From positions 1,422,016-1,486,015 of the forward strand of contig VJWN01000011.1 of NCBI GenBank assembly GCA_007644065.1: 64,000 nt of DNA. Direction: 5' to 3'. This document shows, in pieces, positions 9,956 through 21,301 of the stretch. Below the pieces are notes generated by a model. That model saw nothing but the letters and a program-made list of their open reading frames with translations, was not told where the DNA came from and made no database searches. Both the position numbers and the translations under genes were made by a program. This stretch comes from Margaritispora aquatica (taxonomy: Eukaryota; Ascomycota; Leotiomycetes; Helotiales; Discinellaceae). Position 1 is the first letter of the stretch. Each line of letters begins with the position of its first letter.

Positions 9956-12900
9956 TATGGGATGTAGGTATGGGGTGATTTTGCATCCGATTAGATATAG
10001 ACGCAAAACAGTCTCGATAATGGAATTTAAATCATAAAACCACCATCTTCGTGCTCTGTGTAGGGATGTGAGATGGATGATATGAAGAAGTGAGGTTTGG
10101 ATGTCGAGCTTATCTAAAATTTGGACTCTTCCTGTCTCGTTTAAGGTGTTGAACACAATATAGAAGCAAGGAACATCATGAGTATCCACGCTACAAAAGA
10201 ACGGCCTAACGGCCTTCAACTCTCACCAACTATTAACTGAAAACTTTCCGGATATATGATCAGCGCACTTAAAGTAACAGTTCCGAGTAAGTAAGAATGC
10301 CAATAATCTAGACAAATGGCTCTGAACATGGTCAGTTGATTATTCAGTTCGATTTACTTTAGCTTATATCGGTTGGCAGGTAGATATGAAAGGTAAAAAT
10401 CCAAACCCAAAACCACGGGAGTAACAATGCCTCATCATACATTCCATACACATCCTATATATATTGAGATGGAGATACTTTCCGTTATTTGTATTAGATA
10501 CGTTTCTAAGTCGGTAAGTTATTCAAAGGTTGAATACCGTTTGAGCTTAAGATTCGGTAATTGAACTGGAAATTGTGAAGAAGAAATGGGAAATTTAACA
10601 TGAGCATATTGGGGATCTCAGAAGTACAGATAGGCAACCGGGGATGCTACTTTGGTTGTATATCTAGTATCGATGTAGGCTGGGTTGGAATTGGAATTTC
10701 GCTTTCTATCATGTTGTCTTAGCTTTGGATGTTTTTTTATTTCTTGTGTACCTTTTTTCCCCCTTATGTAGGAAAAAAGAAAAAGAAACTCTGATGTTTT
10801 GGTAAAACTATTATTCTAACACGGAAGCAATTTTGTCATCGTGTCGCTTTGCATTGTAGTTGTCATAGTCTCGTTTGCGCTGCTTGACTTTCTGTGACGA
10901 CGAGGCTGGGAAACGAAGTAATGGATTGAATAATATGCAGAGAGAATACAAATTACAAAGTAGATCACACAGATATTAATTGAGTTTTCAAGTGCGTTAC
11001 CTGATCTTGCAAGTACTTGAGACAAATAGAAACTATTAGTAAAGCCATGACAGTTCAAGTGGCATAAGTAAATTGCATGAGCTGCTTTCAATACCCGCTG
11101 TCTCTGCCTCTTCAATCATTCTCATCAATCAACACGAGGTAAGAAGGAAGCAAAGCTCCTTGCACACAATAATTTTGTAAGTAAGAAATAAGCGCTCTAT
11201 CTCTCAATCTAATTGAAGTTTTTGGATTGTAGACGAAGCGAAGGGTTTTGATGAATTGTAGCAAGGTCAGTTCCAATATGTTAGCGAGGATTTATTCTCT
11301 CAAAGGTAAATAAGGTATGTAGAGAAGTCTTCCCTAGGTGAAAGTTCCTGGAAAACCTACCTAACACAAAAACAACATTTATAAATCTACCTATCTGGCA
11401 AAAAAAGAGACCATGGCATAGCCAGAAAACACAGCTTTCCACTCTCCGAACCCACAACTGTAACCATAACCGAGAACGATGTCTGGACGAATGGAAGGAA
11501 TTGTGTCTCAAAGGGTTTCCCCATTCAATCCGATCCGATCCGAGGGCCTCCCGATCCATAATCCATTCCATAAAATTAACACCCAAGTAAAAGTAGAACC
11601 TGTCTCGCATTCTTTGTTTTTCAGAGCCTCAAAGTGCAGAGCTTTTCTTGCATGGCGTTATGTGGATGTGGATGTGTATGCATGTCTGAGTTGAGATCTC
11701 TCCCGCCGTTGTGTCTGGGGAGATATCTCCGGTTATGACATGATTATGATGTGAGGAAGTGGGATGATGCTGGTTTTTGATTCAGACTGCATATTTGGTG
11801 TATCTGGGCTTTACTGTGAGTTTGAGGAAGATAGATAGGTAATGGATGTGAGGTTGGACCGAAGATCAGGCTTAGGGAGTTTTGGTAAACAAGCTAAGGA
11901 GTAGTGTTTGATAAAGCAAACGGCTTATTGTACATAAATCTCATTGACGCTTAAAGAATTAGGGGTAGCTGGGTGTAGTCTGTTTATCTATGGCCGAAAA
12001 GAAAATCCAGGCCGTTAACCTGCAGTCAGTTCCAACTTCCTCGCTTGGGGTTGAATGATATCCAAACTATCCCTCACGTCGAAACCAATCCCAAAGAATC
12101 CAACTTCCATTCCGGTCATGCTCTCACTTTAGAGTTCAATCAAACTCACAAGCTCAAAGACCGTCGATATGAAGAACTAGCGTCTAGATGGCGGTTCAGT
12201 ACCGCACTTTTCACTTCCAACCCAGAAGTTGCTTTTCTTACTGCCATCCAAGCTTGGATCAAAAGAAGCATAACCAATTAATGTGCTACGAAACCCACTC
12301 CATTCTCATTCTTTCGTTGGCGAGAATACCCATTACCGTCATCTGTCTTACCATCCCCAGCTTGCAAGCATCGTTTGCTCCTGAAAGAGACTACTTAGAC
12401 TACCTACTCTCTAATGGGATATACCGGCGTTTGCTAATGAAATCTGGACCGGCTTGGATCAATTCTCGATTTTCGATTCTCTGCATCTTTCTAGAAACTC
12501 GAATATGGAAACTATTCACGACTATACAGCGCTAGAATGAACTCTTCAACCATTTAGCTTTCATCCCGCCCCTTCTTCGCTTTCTAGGCCTTGAGGTTTT
12601 TCTTACCGTTGCTCTCCGATCTCCTGCCAGACAAAAGCGTATCGCTCTAACATTCGCTCTTAATCCGGGGAAACGGTCTCTTTTTCACCCAGCCCTCACG
12701 TGTGTTTTCCCCACGATCCTGCAGGAGAAAGGGCCTGTGGGCAACTCTCGAAACAGTCTAGTGGGCTCCTACTGGGGGGCTTGAGAGCGAGGGTTTGGGC
12801 GTTCTTTTGGTTCCTTTGGTTCGTTTGGTTGTTTCTGCAGTGAGATTTGCAAACGCCGAGCCCATGAGGAACCAATCATCGAGTCGGAATTGTTGTTTGA

Positions 12901-13726
12901 CGGAGAATAGCGGCAATCATCATCGTCATCTTGGGGAGGGATTTGTGGGAAATGCTGGACTTTTGACTGGAAACTCAATGTTGATCCGCCAGTACCAACA
13001 AAGTCTAGTCTTGCATGTTGAGGATGCAATGCTGGAACACTGGAACACTGGGACTAGGAACTAGGACTGGACTGGGAACTGGGTCGTATGGGGATTTATT
13101 GGGGACTGGAGTGACGGAGTGATGGGGAAAAGAGGGAGATGAATTGGGTTGGATGGTTGGTTGGATGTTTGGATTATGGACTTCATAAGTATGGCTTCTT
13201 CCCTCCCAACTCATATACTGTTACTCTGACTTATATCTATTATCTATAGCTGTATCAAGTCTTAACAAATATAAGATAATCTTTCTTATCACACAACCAA
13301 TATCCACCTTCAGCCTTCCAACATCCACCCACTCACTAGTTACTCTACACAATACCGAGACATACATATCCCACCTCATCATCCTCCACGGAATCACCGA
13401 GATTACCTCACCTACCGACTAGATTTGCACCTACACTTGCAGCTAAGACTCTGCACCTCAAAAAGTGCACCAGCAAACGACAAACCCTTTCTCTTTCTGC
13501 TCCGGCCAGATCCAGACCAGACGAGTAAACGGGTGTCGCCCCCATCCACCGCCACAGATAAACTCAATCTCTTCCATCCAACTCTGCGAGCGTCACTCCA
13601 ATTAAAACCACAAATATCCAGAGCTCCCCTCATCGATTGGCGACAACCTAGCTGAACCTCACTACTACCCATCGCAACCGCCAATCACCCAATTGACCAA
13701 CCTCACTACTCCCACCTCACACCACA
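9956..13726. other. Long gene-poor region
   Basis: About 3.8 kb with no supported protein gene. Frames at 10816-11115, 11281-11610, 12045-12281 and 12188-12535 have no domain, no favourable start and no matching exons. Present are T-rich and A-rich stretches near 10735-10790, purine-rich GGAACT/GGACT short repeats near 13030-13085, and a long C/T-rich stretch from 13300 to 13726, which is probably the leader and promoter of the next gene. A non-coding transcript cannot be excluded. Confidence 0.45.
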
Positions 13727-14317
13727 ATGGCATTCAAAGACTCCTTCCGCCGCGCCCTCAAACGCAGCAACACCTCCTCCTCCGCCTCAGCATCCTCCTC
13801 CGAATCCAGCACGCCCGTCCCCTCCGTGCTACACAGCGGCACCGCAACGCCCATCGCGTCCGCACCACCAGCCATAACCCTCACAAAAACACACACCTCA
13901 TCCAACCGTCTCTCCAAAACCCTCACTTGGGGTCGATCACCCAAGCTCACACCCGAGGAGAAAGAAGCGAAGCGCATTGCAGACTGGGAGAGGCACGACG
14001 CGGAAGCGTGGAATCTCCCACCCAAGAAGCCGAATAAGCATAAGAGCAAGGCACACCAGGATTTATTGCGGACGTTTGAGCTGAGGTTCAAGGATGTGAG
14101 GGCGAGCTTTGAGGGCAGGAGACCGAGTAGTTTGTTCAGTGGCGTGAGTCCCGGACAGAGTAGGGTTGGTAGTGTGGATAGTGGACGTGCTGGTGGAGGG
14201 GCCAGCGGCAGGAAGAGGAGCAGTGTTGCTGGTATGGGACCATTGAGTAGGGAGGTTAGTATAGAGGAGGAGATGCCACCGCATTCGGTAGGGACGGTGC
14301 TGGAAGAATCGGCGTGA
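13727..14317 (+). CDS. Hypothetical Ser-rich basic protein
   Basis: Single-exon frame of 196 residues; the family is not recognised. The N-terminus is basic and Ser/Thr-rich (MAFKDSFRRALKRSN then a Ser run), typical of disordered phospho-regulated regions. The central part, about residues 80-125, is more ordered: LTPEEKEAKRIADWERHDAEAW, followed by PPKKPNKHKSKAHQDLLRTFELRFKDVR, which suggests a helical segment. The C-terminal third is Gly/Ser/Arg-rich. No signal peptide or membrane segment is seen. Support for a real gene comes from the CACAATG start context after a long C/T-rich leader, strong C-ending codon use, and a structured core inside low complexity. An overlapping minus-strand frame of similar length is probably its shadow. 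Confidence 0.68.
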   Translation: MAFKDSFRRALKRSNTSSSASASSSESSTPVPSVLHSGTATPIASAPPAITLTKTHTSSNRLSKTLTWGRSPKLTPEEKEAKRIADWERHDAEAWNLPPKKPNKHKSKAHQDLLRTFELRFKDVRASFEGRRPSSLFSGVSPGQSRVGSVDSGRAGGGASGRKRSSVAGMGPLSREVSIEEEMPPHSVGTVLEESA

Positions 14318-16405
14318 AGTCCAGCTGGATATTGGTTATGATTATGAATTTTTGATGGGGTTTTGGGTGTTTGAGTATCACGGATGGGCGCATGGAGAAC
14401 TGGGATCGGCGTTACAGGACATGACATACAACTTTTGATGATATTTGGGAATTGGATGGGCTCCGGGGAAGGAAAGGAAAACGGACGGGAAGCAATCTAC
14501 CATGAAGACCACGAAATATACGTTATACATGGCAAACGGAACGGATGATGGCAAGAGGAGGCGATGAGAAGAGGAGGCTCGCAATACACCGTTGGAGGAG
14601 GAAGAAGGCAACTAGAATGGCTCCATTCCTACTTACGCTATACATCATGTCGGCGATCAGATAGATGTATTCATCACTGATTATGCTGCTATACATAACA
14701 ATAAACAATTTAATTTGTTCGAATCACCATCACCCTCATCACCACCGTCCATTGTGTACATCACCGTGTACATCACCATTCGCCAATCCTCTCATTCCAT
14801 TCCATTTCATTTGATTCCCTTCATTTACACAAACAACACTAACTGAAAATTCGATCGAGACCGAGACCGAGACCGACTAGGTACCATAAGGTACCTTTAC
14901 CGAGTTCTCATCATCATGTGGGGTCTTCCATTTCCACTGCCTGCTACACGGTGTTTCTGGTCTCCATCTTTTTCCCCCGCCCAATCTCGCCTCATTCTTC
15001 ATGTCTTTTTTCTTCGGGAATATCGCTTTAATCACCGCGCTATGCAATGGAAAAAGAGTAGGCGTTCGTTTGAGTAAATTATGTAATTCGGCTTCTAGTT
15101 GCCAATTGTCAATTTTCGATGGGCATTCCAGATCCAAATATAACGGAGTGATGTTTCGGACTTCTCACTAATTCAGGTGCCTACTTACTTACCTACCTAC
15201 TTACTGTACCTACTCACTTACTTGCGTACTGATAGATACTAACTCTACTCTCTCGCCTAACGCAGCTTTCGATCACATCGCATCCTTTTCGCTCACAAAT
15301 TCCAAAAGAGAGAGAAAGAGAGAGTTTGCTTCGCTCTAAATGCCCGGGACGAATCTCTGCTACTGGTTTTTCAATATAGCTCTGTTTGTCCTCCCTAAAG
15401 AAATAGACAGTGAGGAATGAAAAGATAAGGATGGTTTATAAACAAACAAATTGGACCCATAGACAGGTATTGTCGATTTAGGAATTTGTATATATTATAT
15501 CTCAAGAACGTCTTGCTTCTTCCATCCAAAGCCTTCTCTCCACGCCCCTCCCATTTCCACAACCACTACGAGCCCAAGAAAGTCTCCTTACTCACCTCGC
15601 TTAACGTGTTTACCTCCTATCCTTCCCCTCCACTTCCCCACGTTTCAGCACCGTCTGATCTGCTCCTCGTGCGACCGAGCGTAACTAGTCAGAGCAGGGC
15701 GTTCGGTTTCGAGACAATTGGAAGTTTGGTACTTCATTATTGATGCATTGACCATGGAGAAGATGCTTGATTTTGACGTATCCAAGAGAGCTTGTACTGT
15801 AGTATGGAGTGGAGTGGAGTGGAGGGCAAGAGAAGATGGCACAGACCAATGCTTATCGTGATGATGTTCGCCAATTTGGTTCTTAGCAACTATTTGAATA
15901 CGCTCCTCGAATTTGCTGTTGGCAGGTATTGAAGTGATTCTCGATGGAAATGATATCGAAATGTGAATACATTGGATGGAGGTTCAACTTGGACCTCTCA
16001 CACAGACACACTGAAAAGATCTCATCCTGCAATGTATTCTGACATTACAAATATTTACTCGTTACATCATCTCATTCCCGTTCATGCTACTTGCACAACA
16101 TACAGCGACTTGTCATAAAATACACTCACCATTCACAATCGCATCGCTTCCGTGACCGACCTATCATCCTTCGTAAACGTGGCATGCAAACAATATAAAG
16201 ATACTCCAAACTCCAAGGCTCCAATTGCATTCATGTCGCGGCTCTGCCGTCGACAATCGAACACCATCCCAATCCTTCTAGTTAAGCCGACACCATGCCA
16301 CCGCCCAGGACTCTTTTAATCCACCCACCTCATCTCTCTCGACAATAAATGGAAACATACAACACTGAACTTGTGATACAACTGTCAATCAAATCGACAG
16401 AAACC
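14318..16405. other. Intergenic, AGGTA/TACCT tract
   Basis: No gene is supported. The region contains a TACCT/TACTTAC-type short repeat tract at about 15180-15231, GAGA repeats near 15308-15325, and a GAGACC repeat near 14855-14876. A minus-strand frame at 14877-15137 and a plus-strand frame at 15486-15743 lack any recognisable feature. Confidence 0.45.
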
Positions 16406-17406
16406 CTACGCTTGCATAACAAACAATGCTTGATCCTCGAGAATGATCTTTGCCGGATCCTCAGACTGCTTGCCATTGCTGTAGTTGGGTAGCTCGCTCC
16501 CAGCAGGCAAGATGCTGATGCCATCCTGCTTGACGAGTGCAGCACCTGGAACATACCTGCCTACCGATGGCTTTGCGTCACCTGTACCAGTGGCTTGGGC
16601 GGCGACTTCAGTCTTAGAACCCTTCTCGTTCTTGGCTTTGGTCTTGGTGACGTTTTCGCCGATGGTCATTTGCGCTGATTCGACAATGACAATGAAGACA
16701 ACTTCGATGTTGATGTCGACGTTGTTGTTATTGTTATTCTTGTTATTGTTATTGTTCTTATTGTTGTTGTCATTTTTGTTGTTGTTGTTCTTATTATCCT
16801 TGTTGTTCTTGTCATCCTTTTTGTTTTTCTTGTCCTTGATCTGGCGAGACATGTATCGCTTGTTGGACTTGTTGCGGTCGCGGTTGTCGATGATTTCGGT
16901 TATGACAACAATCACAATTTCCTAGATCAATTAGCCGTGCTCATACAGATGATATCATGCTACATACCACATTGTTGTTCTTGTTTTGGTTCTTGAGGGT
17001 GTTCTTCCGAATGTTGTCGATTGCAGTTTGGAGTTCCTTCTTGGCTTTCCGTTCCTCCTTGATAGCTTTCGCGAACTCAATTTCAGCAATCAAAACCTCT
17101 GCTGCCAAGATCTGATTTTCGAGTGTGAGAATGGCAATTTCTTCTGCGCCAACATTTTCCCTTGAACTGTTTCCCAAACTATTGTAGCTGTTGGCGCTCT
17201 TCTTCCGTGGTTCAAGCGAGCGTGGTGTCCAGGTCAAGCCCCGCGCAGCAGGTGTGTTTGCATCTCGCTCAGCAAGACTCACGCCAGATCTAGGGCGGAC
17301 AGAAGGTGCTTTACAAGGTTAGTGAATTACGACCACGTTGAGGATATTTAGACGTACCGGCAGTTGCCAAAGCAATGAAACCGAGAATGTAGGATGAGAT
17401 GAGCAT
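16406..17406 (-). CDS. Secreted Asn/Lys-rich low-complexity protein
   Basis: Exons 17406-17358, 17308-16968 and 16921-16406 give 301 residues. Exon 1 encodes a clear signal peptide (MLISSYILGFIALATA) split from the rest by an intron. Next come a basic Arg-rich segment, then a helical and probably coiled stretch rich in Glu/Ala/Leu (AIKEERKAKKELQTAIDNI). Two hydrophobic beta-like stretches follow, IVIVVITEIID and INIEVVFIVIV, on either side of a tract of about 55 residues dominated by Asn, Lys and Asp. The tail is Gly/Ala-rich with no cysteines noted. Similar secreted proteins with VVVVVTEIID-like strands seem to occur in other ascomycetes, but I cannot assign a function. AAC/AAT/AAG codons mix within the tract, so it is not a pure DNA microsatellite. 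Confidence 0.78.
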
Positions 17407-19391
17407 GATGGCTATGTGAAATGGAATAAGATATACTATTAAAAATCAAGATAAAGTAAAGTAAGGATTGTGGCGGCCGCTGGGGCGCTCGGGAAAGGAA
17501 TGAAAAAAATGAAGCTGAAAGTTGAAGGCGTTGGAAGAGATGCAGGAGGAGATTCTTGGTGGCTGCTTGCAAACATGTTATACTTCGTCCTGCAGCATCA
17601 TGCACACCCAAATCCTCCGGAAGCATCTCTGTCCGTTCATGAACCAAACCTTAGAGGCTGGGCACATCCAAGCTTAATCGATTTAGACTCATCACAGGCA
17701 AGGATTCTGCTGCTCATGTTTTCATGAGCTTAAATCACATCTGTATCCTCATCAATAATACCGAGCGCATATCGACAATAACCCAATATGGGCAGAGGTT
17801 GGCTAGGCACCACGTCCCAGCCAGGATCCGGTATTTGAGTTTGACAGCTCTGACATCGGCACTGCACTGACACCATCCCATATTCGAACGACGGGAATGG
17901 AGAAAACCGTTCGGATGAATATTCTTATCCTCGATTCAACCAATTGAGGAACGGAATAGTTTGACAAATTCGGTACTTGAACGCTTGGTTTTCATGCCCC
18001 ATGCCCTGGTCTGTCTTGAGACCCCACCCGAAACTCGTCTGGTATCAACGGACGAGATCTCCAAGATATCCAACACAAACAGTAACAAAGACCTGTTTGG
18101 GTCTTAAGATCTGATTAGATATTAGAATCCTCTGAATATGACATGGAAAAGTCACAGGATTGATTGATGTTTTCCAAAGTTTTAGGATATTTGTAGCAAT
18201 CACTGGACTGTGTACCGAGAGGAGAACCCTGTGAAGGAGAAAAGTGAAAGCTGCCAGCGAGTTACAAAACAAACACAGCCTCAATAAATCATCTCAATTA
18301 TCGCCTCGCTTTGATTTGATTCTCATCAATTTGAACATGGGCTGGGAGAGAAGTTGAGCACGAAAAGTATGATAATTTGTGACTAAAGCAACCCCATCCC
18401 ATGGTTCACTCAACAAGATCCAAGCGGTAGAGACAGAGGGATGAACCTTTACTGTTCATGTATAGAATCCCAAGCACCGGAATTGAGTTGACACACTAGA
18501 CAGTGAATATCTCGAGCAGGTACTAAGGTATTTCACAGTTTGAGGTTAAATTGCTTTGATGCTTGACCTTGATATAGCTAAACTTAGCAGCACTGTGGTT
18601 GCACAACCACAGCTCAACATAATAAGCAGATATGCAATTGAAGTCAGATAAGAAGAGAGCGATCACTGAATCTGCAATGTCTCTCTCTCGTACTTCTGAG
18701 CTAGGTATTGTCAATTCGCTTACTTGAGGACACAGACACAATCAGATATCACACCACACCCACAAACAATAATGAGCAGAACAAGCATTGGAAGTTTTGG
18801 TTAACTCTGATCAGAGAACTTGGTAAGGGGTTTGTGCAAGTGCTTCATGATGTGTGATGCAGCGTGACAAAATAAACCTTTTCTTGAGGCTGTGAAGATC
18901 TTCATCTGCAGCATAAAGTGTTTGGAGGGGCAATATGTTGCTACCAGCCACTGCAATAGCCAACCCTGAAGGATCTTTGGATCTTGGATAATGTGCATAG
19001 ATCAAGAATGTGATCAAGGTGGTCCTCAGCTTGAAGGTCCATTATAAATTGTAACATGATATTATATATATATATATATATACATACATATAATGTGATG
19101 AAGTTGAAGAGGTTGATGAAGTTTAAGTCGGGTGAACTTTGAAATTTTTGGTGTTCTCCCTTGAAAACACGATAAGAAGCCACCCTAACCCATATCTAGT
19201 CTAGCTTCAAAACCATGTGACCCACGCCTTCCCTCATTGGCTGGAGCTCGTAGCAAAAGTTCGAGGTCGGCAAAAAAATTTCGAATCGCATTCGAAGCAG
19301 ATCTTAGAAGTGAAAGCTCCAAGTTCACCAATTATCCCAAGCATAACTACCACCAACGCGAATATCTTAATTGTTCTCCAACAACTCTAAG
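17407..19391. other. Intergenic region upstream of fibrillarin
   Basis: No protein gene supported. Structures seen: a stem-loop palindrome at 18593-18612 (arms CTGTGGTTG and CAACCACAG, loop CA), a TA dinucleotide run near 19062-19082 followed by CATA repeats, and the fibrillarin promoter at the right end. Minus-strand frames at 18523-19183 have no recognisable content. Confidence 0.45.
19269..19283 (+). promoter_or_regulatory. RRPE-like A/T element upstream of fibrillarin
   Basis: GGCAAAAAAATTTCG, about 110 bases before the ATG, resembles the rRNA-processing element (TGAAAAATTTT) shared by ribosome-biogenesis genes in yeasts. An ATTGGCT (inverted CCAAT) lies about 35 bases further upstream. 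Assignment is by resemblance only. Confidence 0.4.
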
Positions 19392-20584
19392 ATGGCATAT
19401 ACACCCAGAGGAGACAGTCGCGGTGGTGCTAGAGGAGGTGGACGTGGTGGTTTTGGAGGAGGACGTGGCGGTGGTGATCGTGGTGGAAGAGGAGGATTCT
19501 CGTCAAGAGGTGGTGGTGGTGGAAGAGGTCAGTTATACATCCTCGCGATGCCCAATTCAAATCACAGATTGGGCAATCCAATCGCGACCACTCCTGCCTT
19601 CAATGGCGCATTATTATGAACTTGGGTAGCTGACCGGAGGGTAAGGAGGTCGAGGTGATAGCAGAGGCGGTCGTGGAGGTAGAGGTGCACCAAGAGGTGG
19701 TCGTGGAGCCCCAAGAGGACGTGGTGGACCAGGAGGAGCAAAGGGTGGCGCAAAGACCATTGTTGTATGTTGAGAATATCTCTGCCCAGATTTTGCACCT
19801 CTAACAATACGCAGGAGCCCCATCGTCATGGCGGTATCTTCGTTGCTCGTGGAAAGGAAGACATGTTGGTCACCAAGAACTTGGCACCTGGAGAGTCTGT
19901 ATACGGCGAGAAGCGCATCAGTGTTGAGAACAACGGCCCACCAAACGCAGATGGAACCCCAAGCGTGACGAAGACCGAATACCGTGTCTGGAATCCTTTC
20001 CGTTCCAAGTTGGCAGCAGGTGTCTTGGGTGGTCTGGATGAGATTTTCATTAAGCCAGGAGCGAAGGTTCTCTACCTTGGTGCTGCTTCTGGTACTTCCG
20101 TTTCTCACGTCGCTGATATTGTTGGACCTACTGGAACTGTTTTCGCCGTCGAATTCTCCCACCGCTCTGGTCGTGATTTGATCAACATGGCCACCCACCG
20201 CACAAACGTTATCCCAATCATTGAGGATGCCCGCCACCCTCTCAGATACAGAATGTTGGTTTCAATGGTGGATGTTATCTTTGCCGATGTTGCTCAACCT
20301 GATCAAGCCCGTATTGTTGGATTGAACGCCCATTTGTTCTTGAAGGTTGGAGGTGGTGTGGTTGTTTCTATCAAGGCCAACTGTATCGACAGTACCGCAG
20401 CACCAGAAGCCGTTTTCGCACGCGAAGTCACAAAGTTGAGAGAGGAGAGAATCAAGCCTTTGGAGCAGTTGACCCTGGGTAAGTCCATTTTGTCGCAAAT
20501 TTTAACCCCTCTAACATTTCGGCAGAACCTTTCGAGAGAGATCATTGTATCGTGGCTGGACGTTACGTTCGCTCCACATCATAG
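19392..20584 (+). CDS. nop1: Fibrillarin (Nop1), rRNA 2'-O-methyltransferase
   Basis: Exons 19392-19527, 19646-19764, 19815-20478 and 20526-20584 give 325 residues, the usual length. Fibrillarin is the SAM-dependent catalytic subunit of box C/D snoRNPs in the nucleolus; it 2'-O-methylates rRNA and also methylates a histone H2A glutamine. The N-terminal 85 residues form the Gly/Arg-rich (RGG) domain, split by intron 1. Next come [20 protein letters not shown] and [19 protein letters not shown]. The SAM motif is [17 protein letters not shown], followed by VFAVEFSHR, and the protein ends with [13 protein letters not shown]. Exon 4 was placed by frame and by the conserved ending. Intron 1 carries a strong hairpin, listed separately. 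Identity is secure. Confidence 0.97.
19543..19587 (+). other. Nested hairpin in fibrillarin intron 1
   Basis: Outer arms TCGCGAT (19543-19549) and ATCGCGA (19581-19587) are perfectly complementary. Directly inside, GCCCAAT (19550-19556) pairs with ATTGGGC (19568-19574) around an 11-base loop. The 3' side has a 6-base bulge. Fourteen perfect pairs inside a 118-base intron are unlikely by chance. No box C (RTGATGA) with box D (CTGA) pair was found, so it is not a plain C/D snoRNA. Confidence 0.6.
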
Positions 20585-21301
20585 ACCATGTCACTTCGAT
20601 TTCCTTTTCCCTTTCCACGTTCGCACGAAATACCAGGAATCAATGCCTTGGCTTATAGTGCATTGCGGGGTCTTCATATGTTCGGGTACGGCTGTTTTAT
20701 TTTCCTTTGGTGTAACTACTCGGGTCCTGGCGTCCAGGATTGCTCATAGGGTTTTCATAAAAGAGAGGCAAGATTGTAAAATGACTGCAGTGTGTTTTTA
20801 TGCATTGCTAGTGATATGATGAGAGGTTTTACGCACAATCTCGCTGCTTCTTTTCAGATTCCGTGATCTTTGGTGAGTTTGACCTGTACCATACGGTATC
20901 TTGCTGTGACAAGTCTACACTTCTTTCTAGCCTCAATTGTTTTCTTTACCAGAGCTAGGTGGCTGGCAGGTATGTAGGTAAGTGTCTTTATTGTTTGACA
21001 ATATTTGCCTGTTTTCCTACTCCCTGTTCAATTTATCTTTTTTCCCCGTTTGACTCATGCCGACCAAAATCGCGGCTGAGACACAGCCCACCACCGCCCC
21101 TCCCACGATACATGCTACCTACTCGCTTATACTTAAGGTAAACCATCGTTCAGCTTCTTATATACACCACTTCACCTGCGTAGTTGACTTTTGTTTTTCA
21201 TTTTCAAGAACAAACAATATGTAACCCAATCACCACATTTCACCTTGAACCTCAAAACACCAACTTAAAACTCAAAACTCAAAGCAACACCACTCATCAA
21301 A
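20585..21301. other. Fibrillarin 3' region and oxygenase promoter
   Basis: No gene seen. The right part, from about 21180, is rich in CAA/CACC and looks like the leader of the next gene, which starts in an ATCAAAATG context. Confidence 0.5.

Noticed and set aside
12045..12535. Two overlapping frames of 78 and 115 codons in the gene-poor region
   Set aside because: No recognisable protein features, no splice partners, no compositional change relative to flanks.
16485..16925. Leu-rich 146-codon plus-strand frame
   Set aside because: It is the antisense of the Asn/Lys tract; AAC/AAT/AAG read backwards gives Leu/Phe runs.
19237..19629. 130-codon plus-strand frame overlapping the start of fibrillarin
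   Set aside because: Shadow of the RGG region in another frame; Val/Glu runs come from GGT/GGA repeats.
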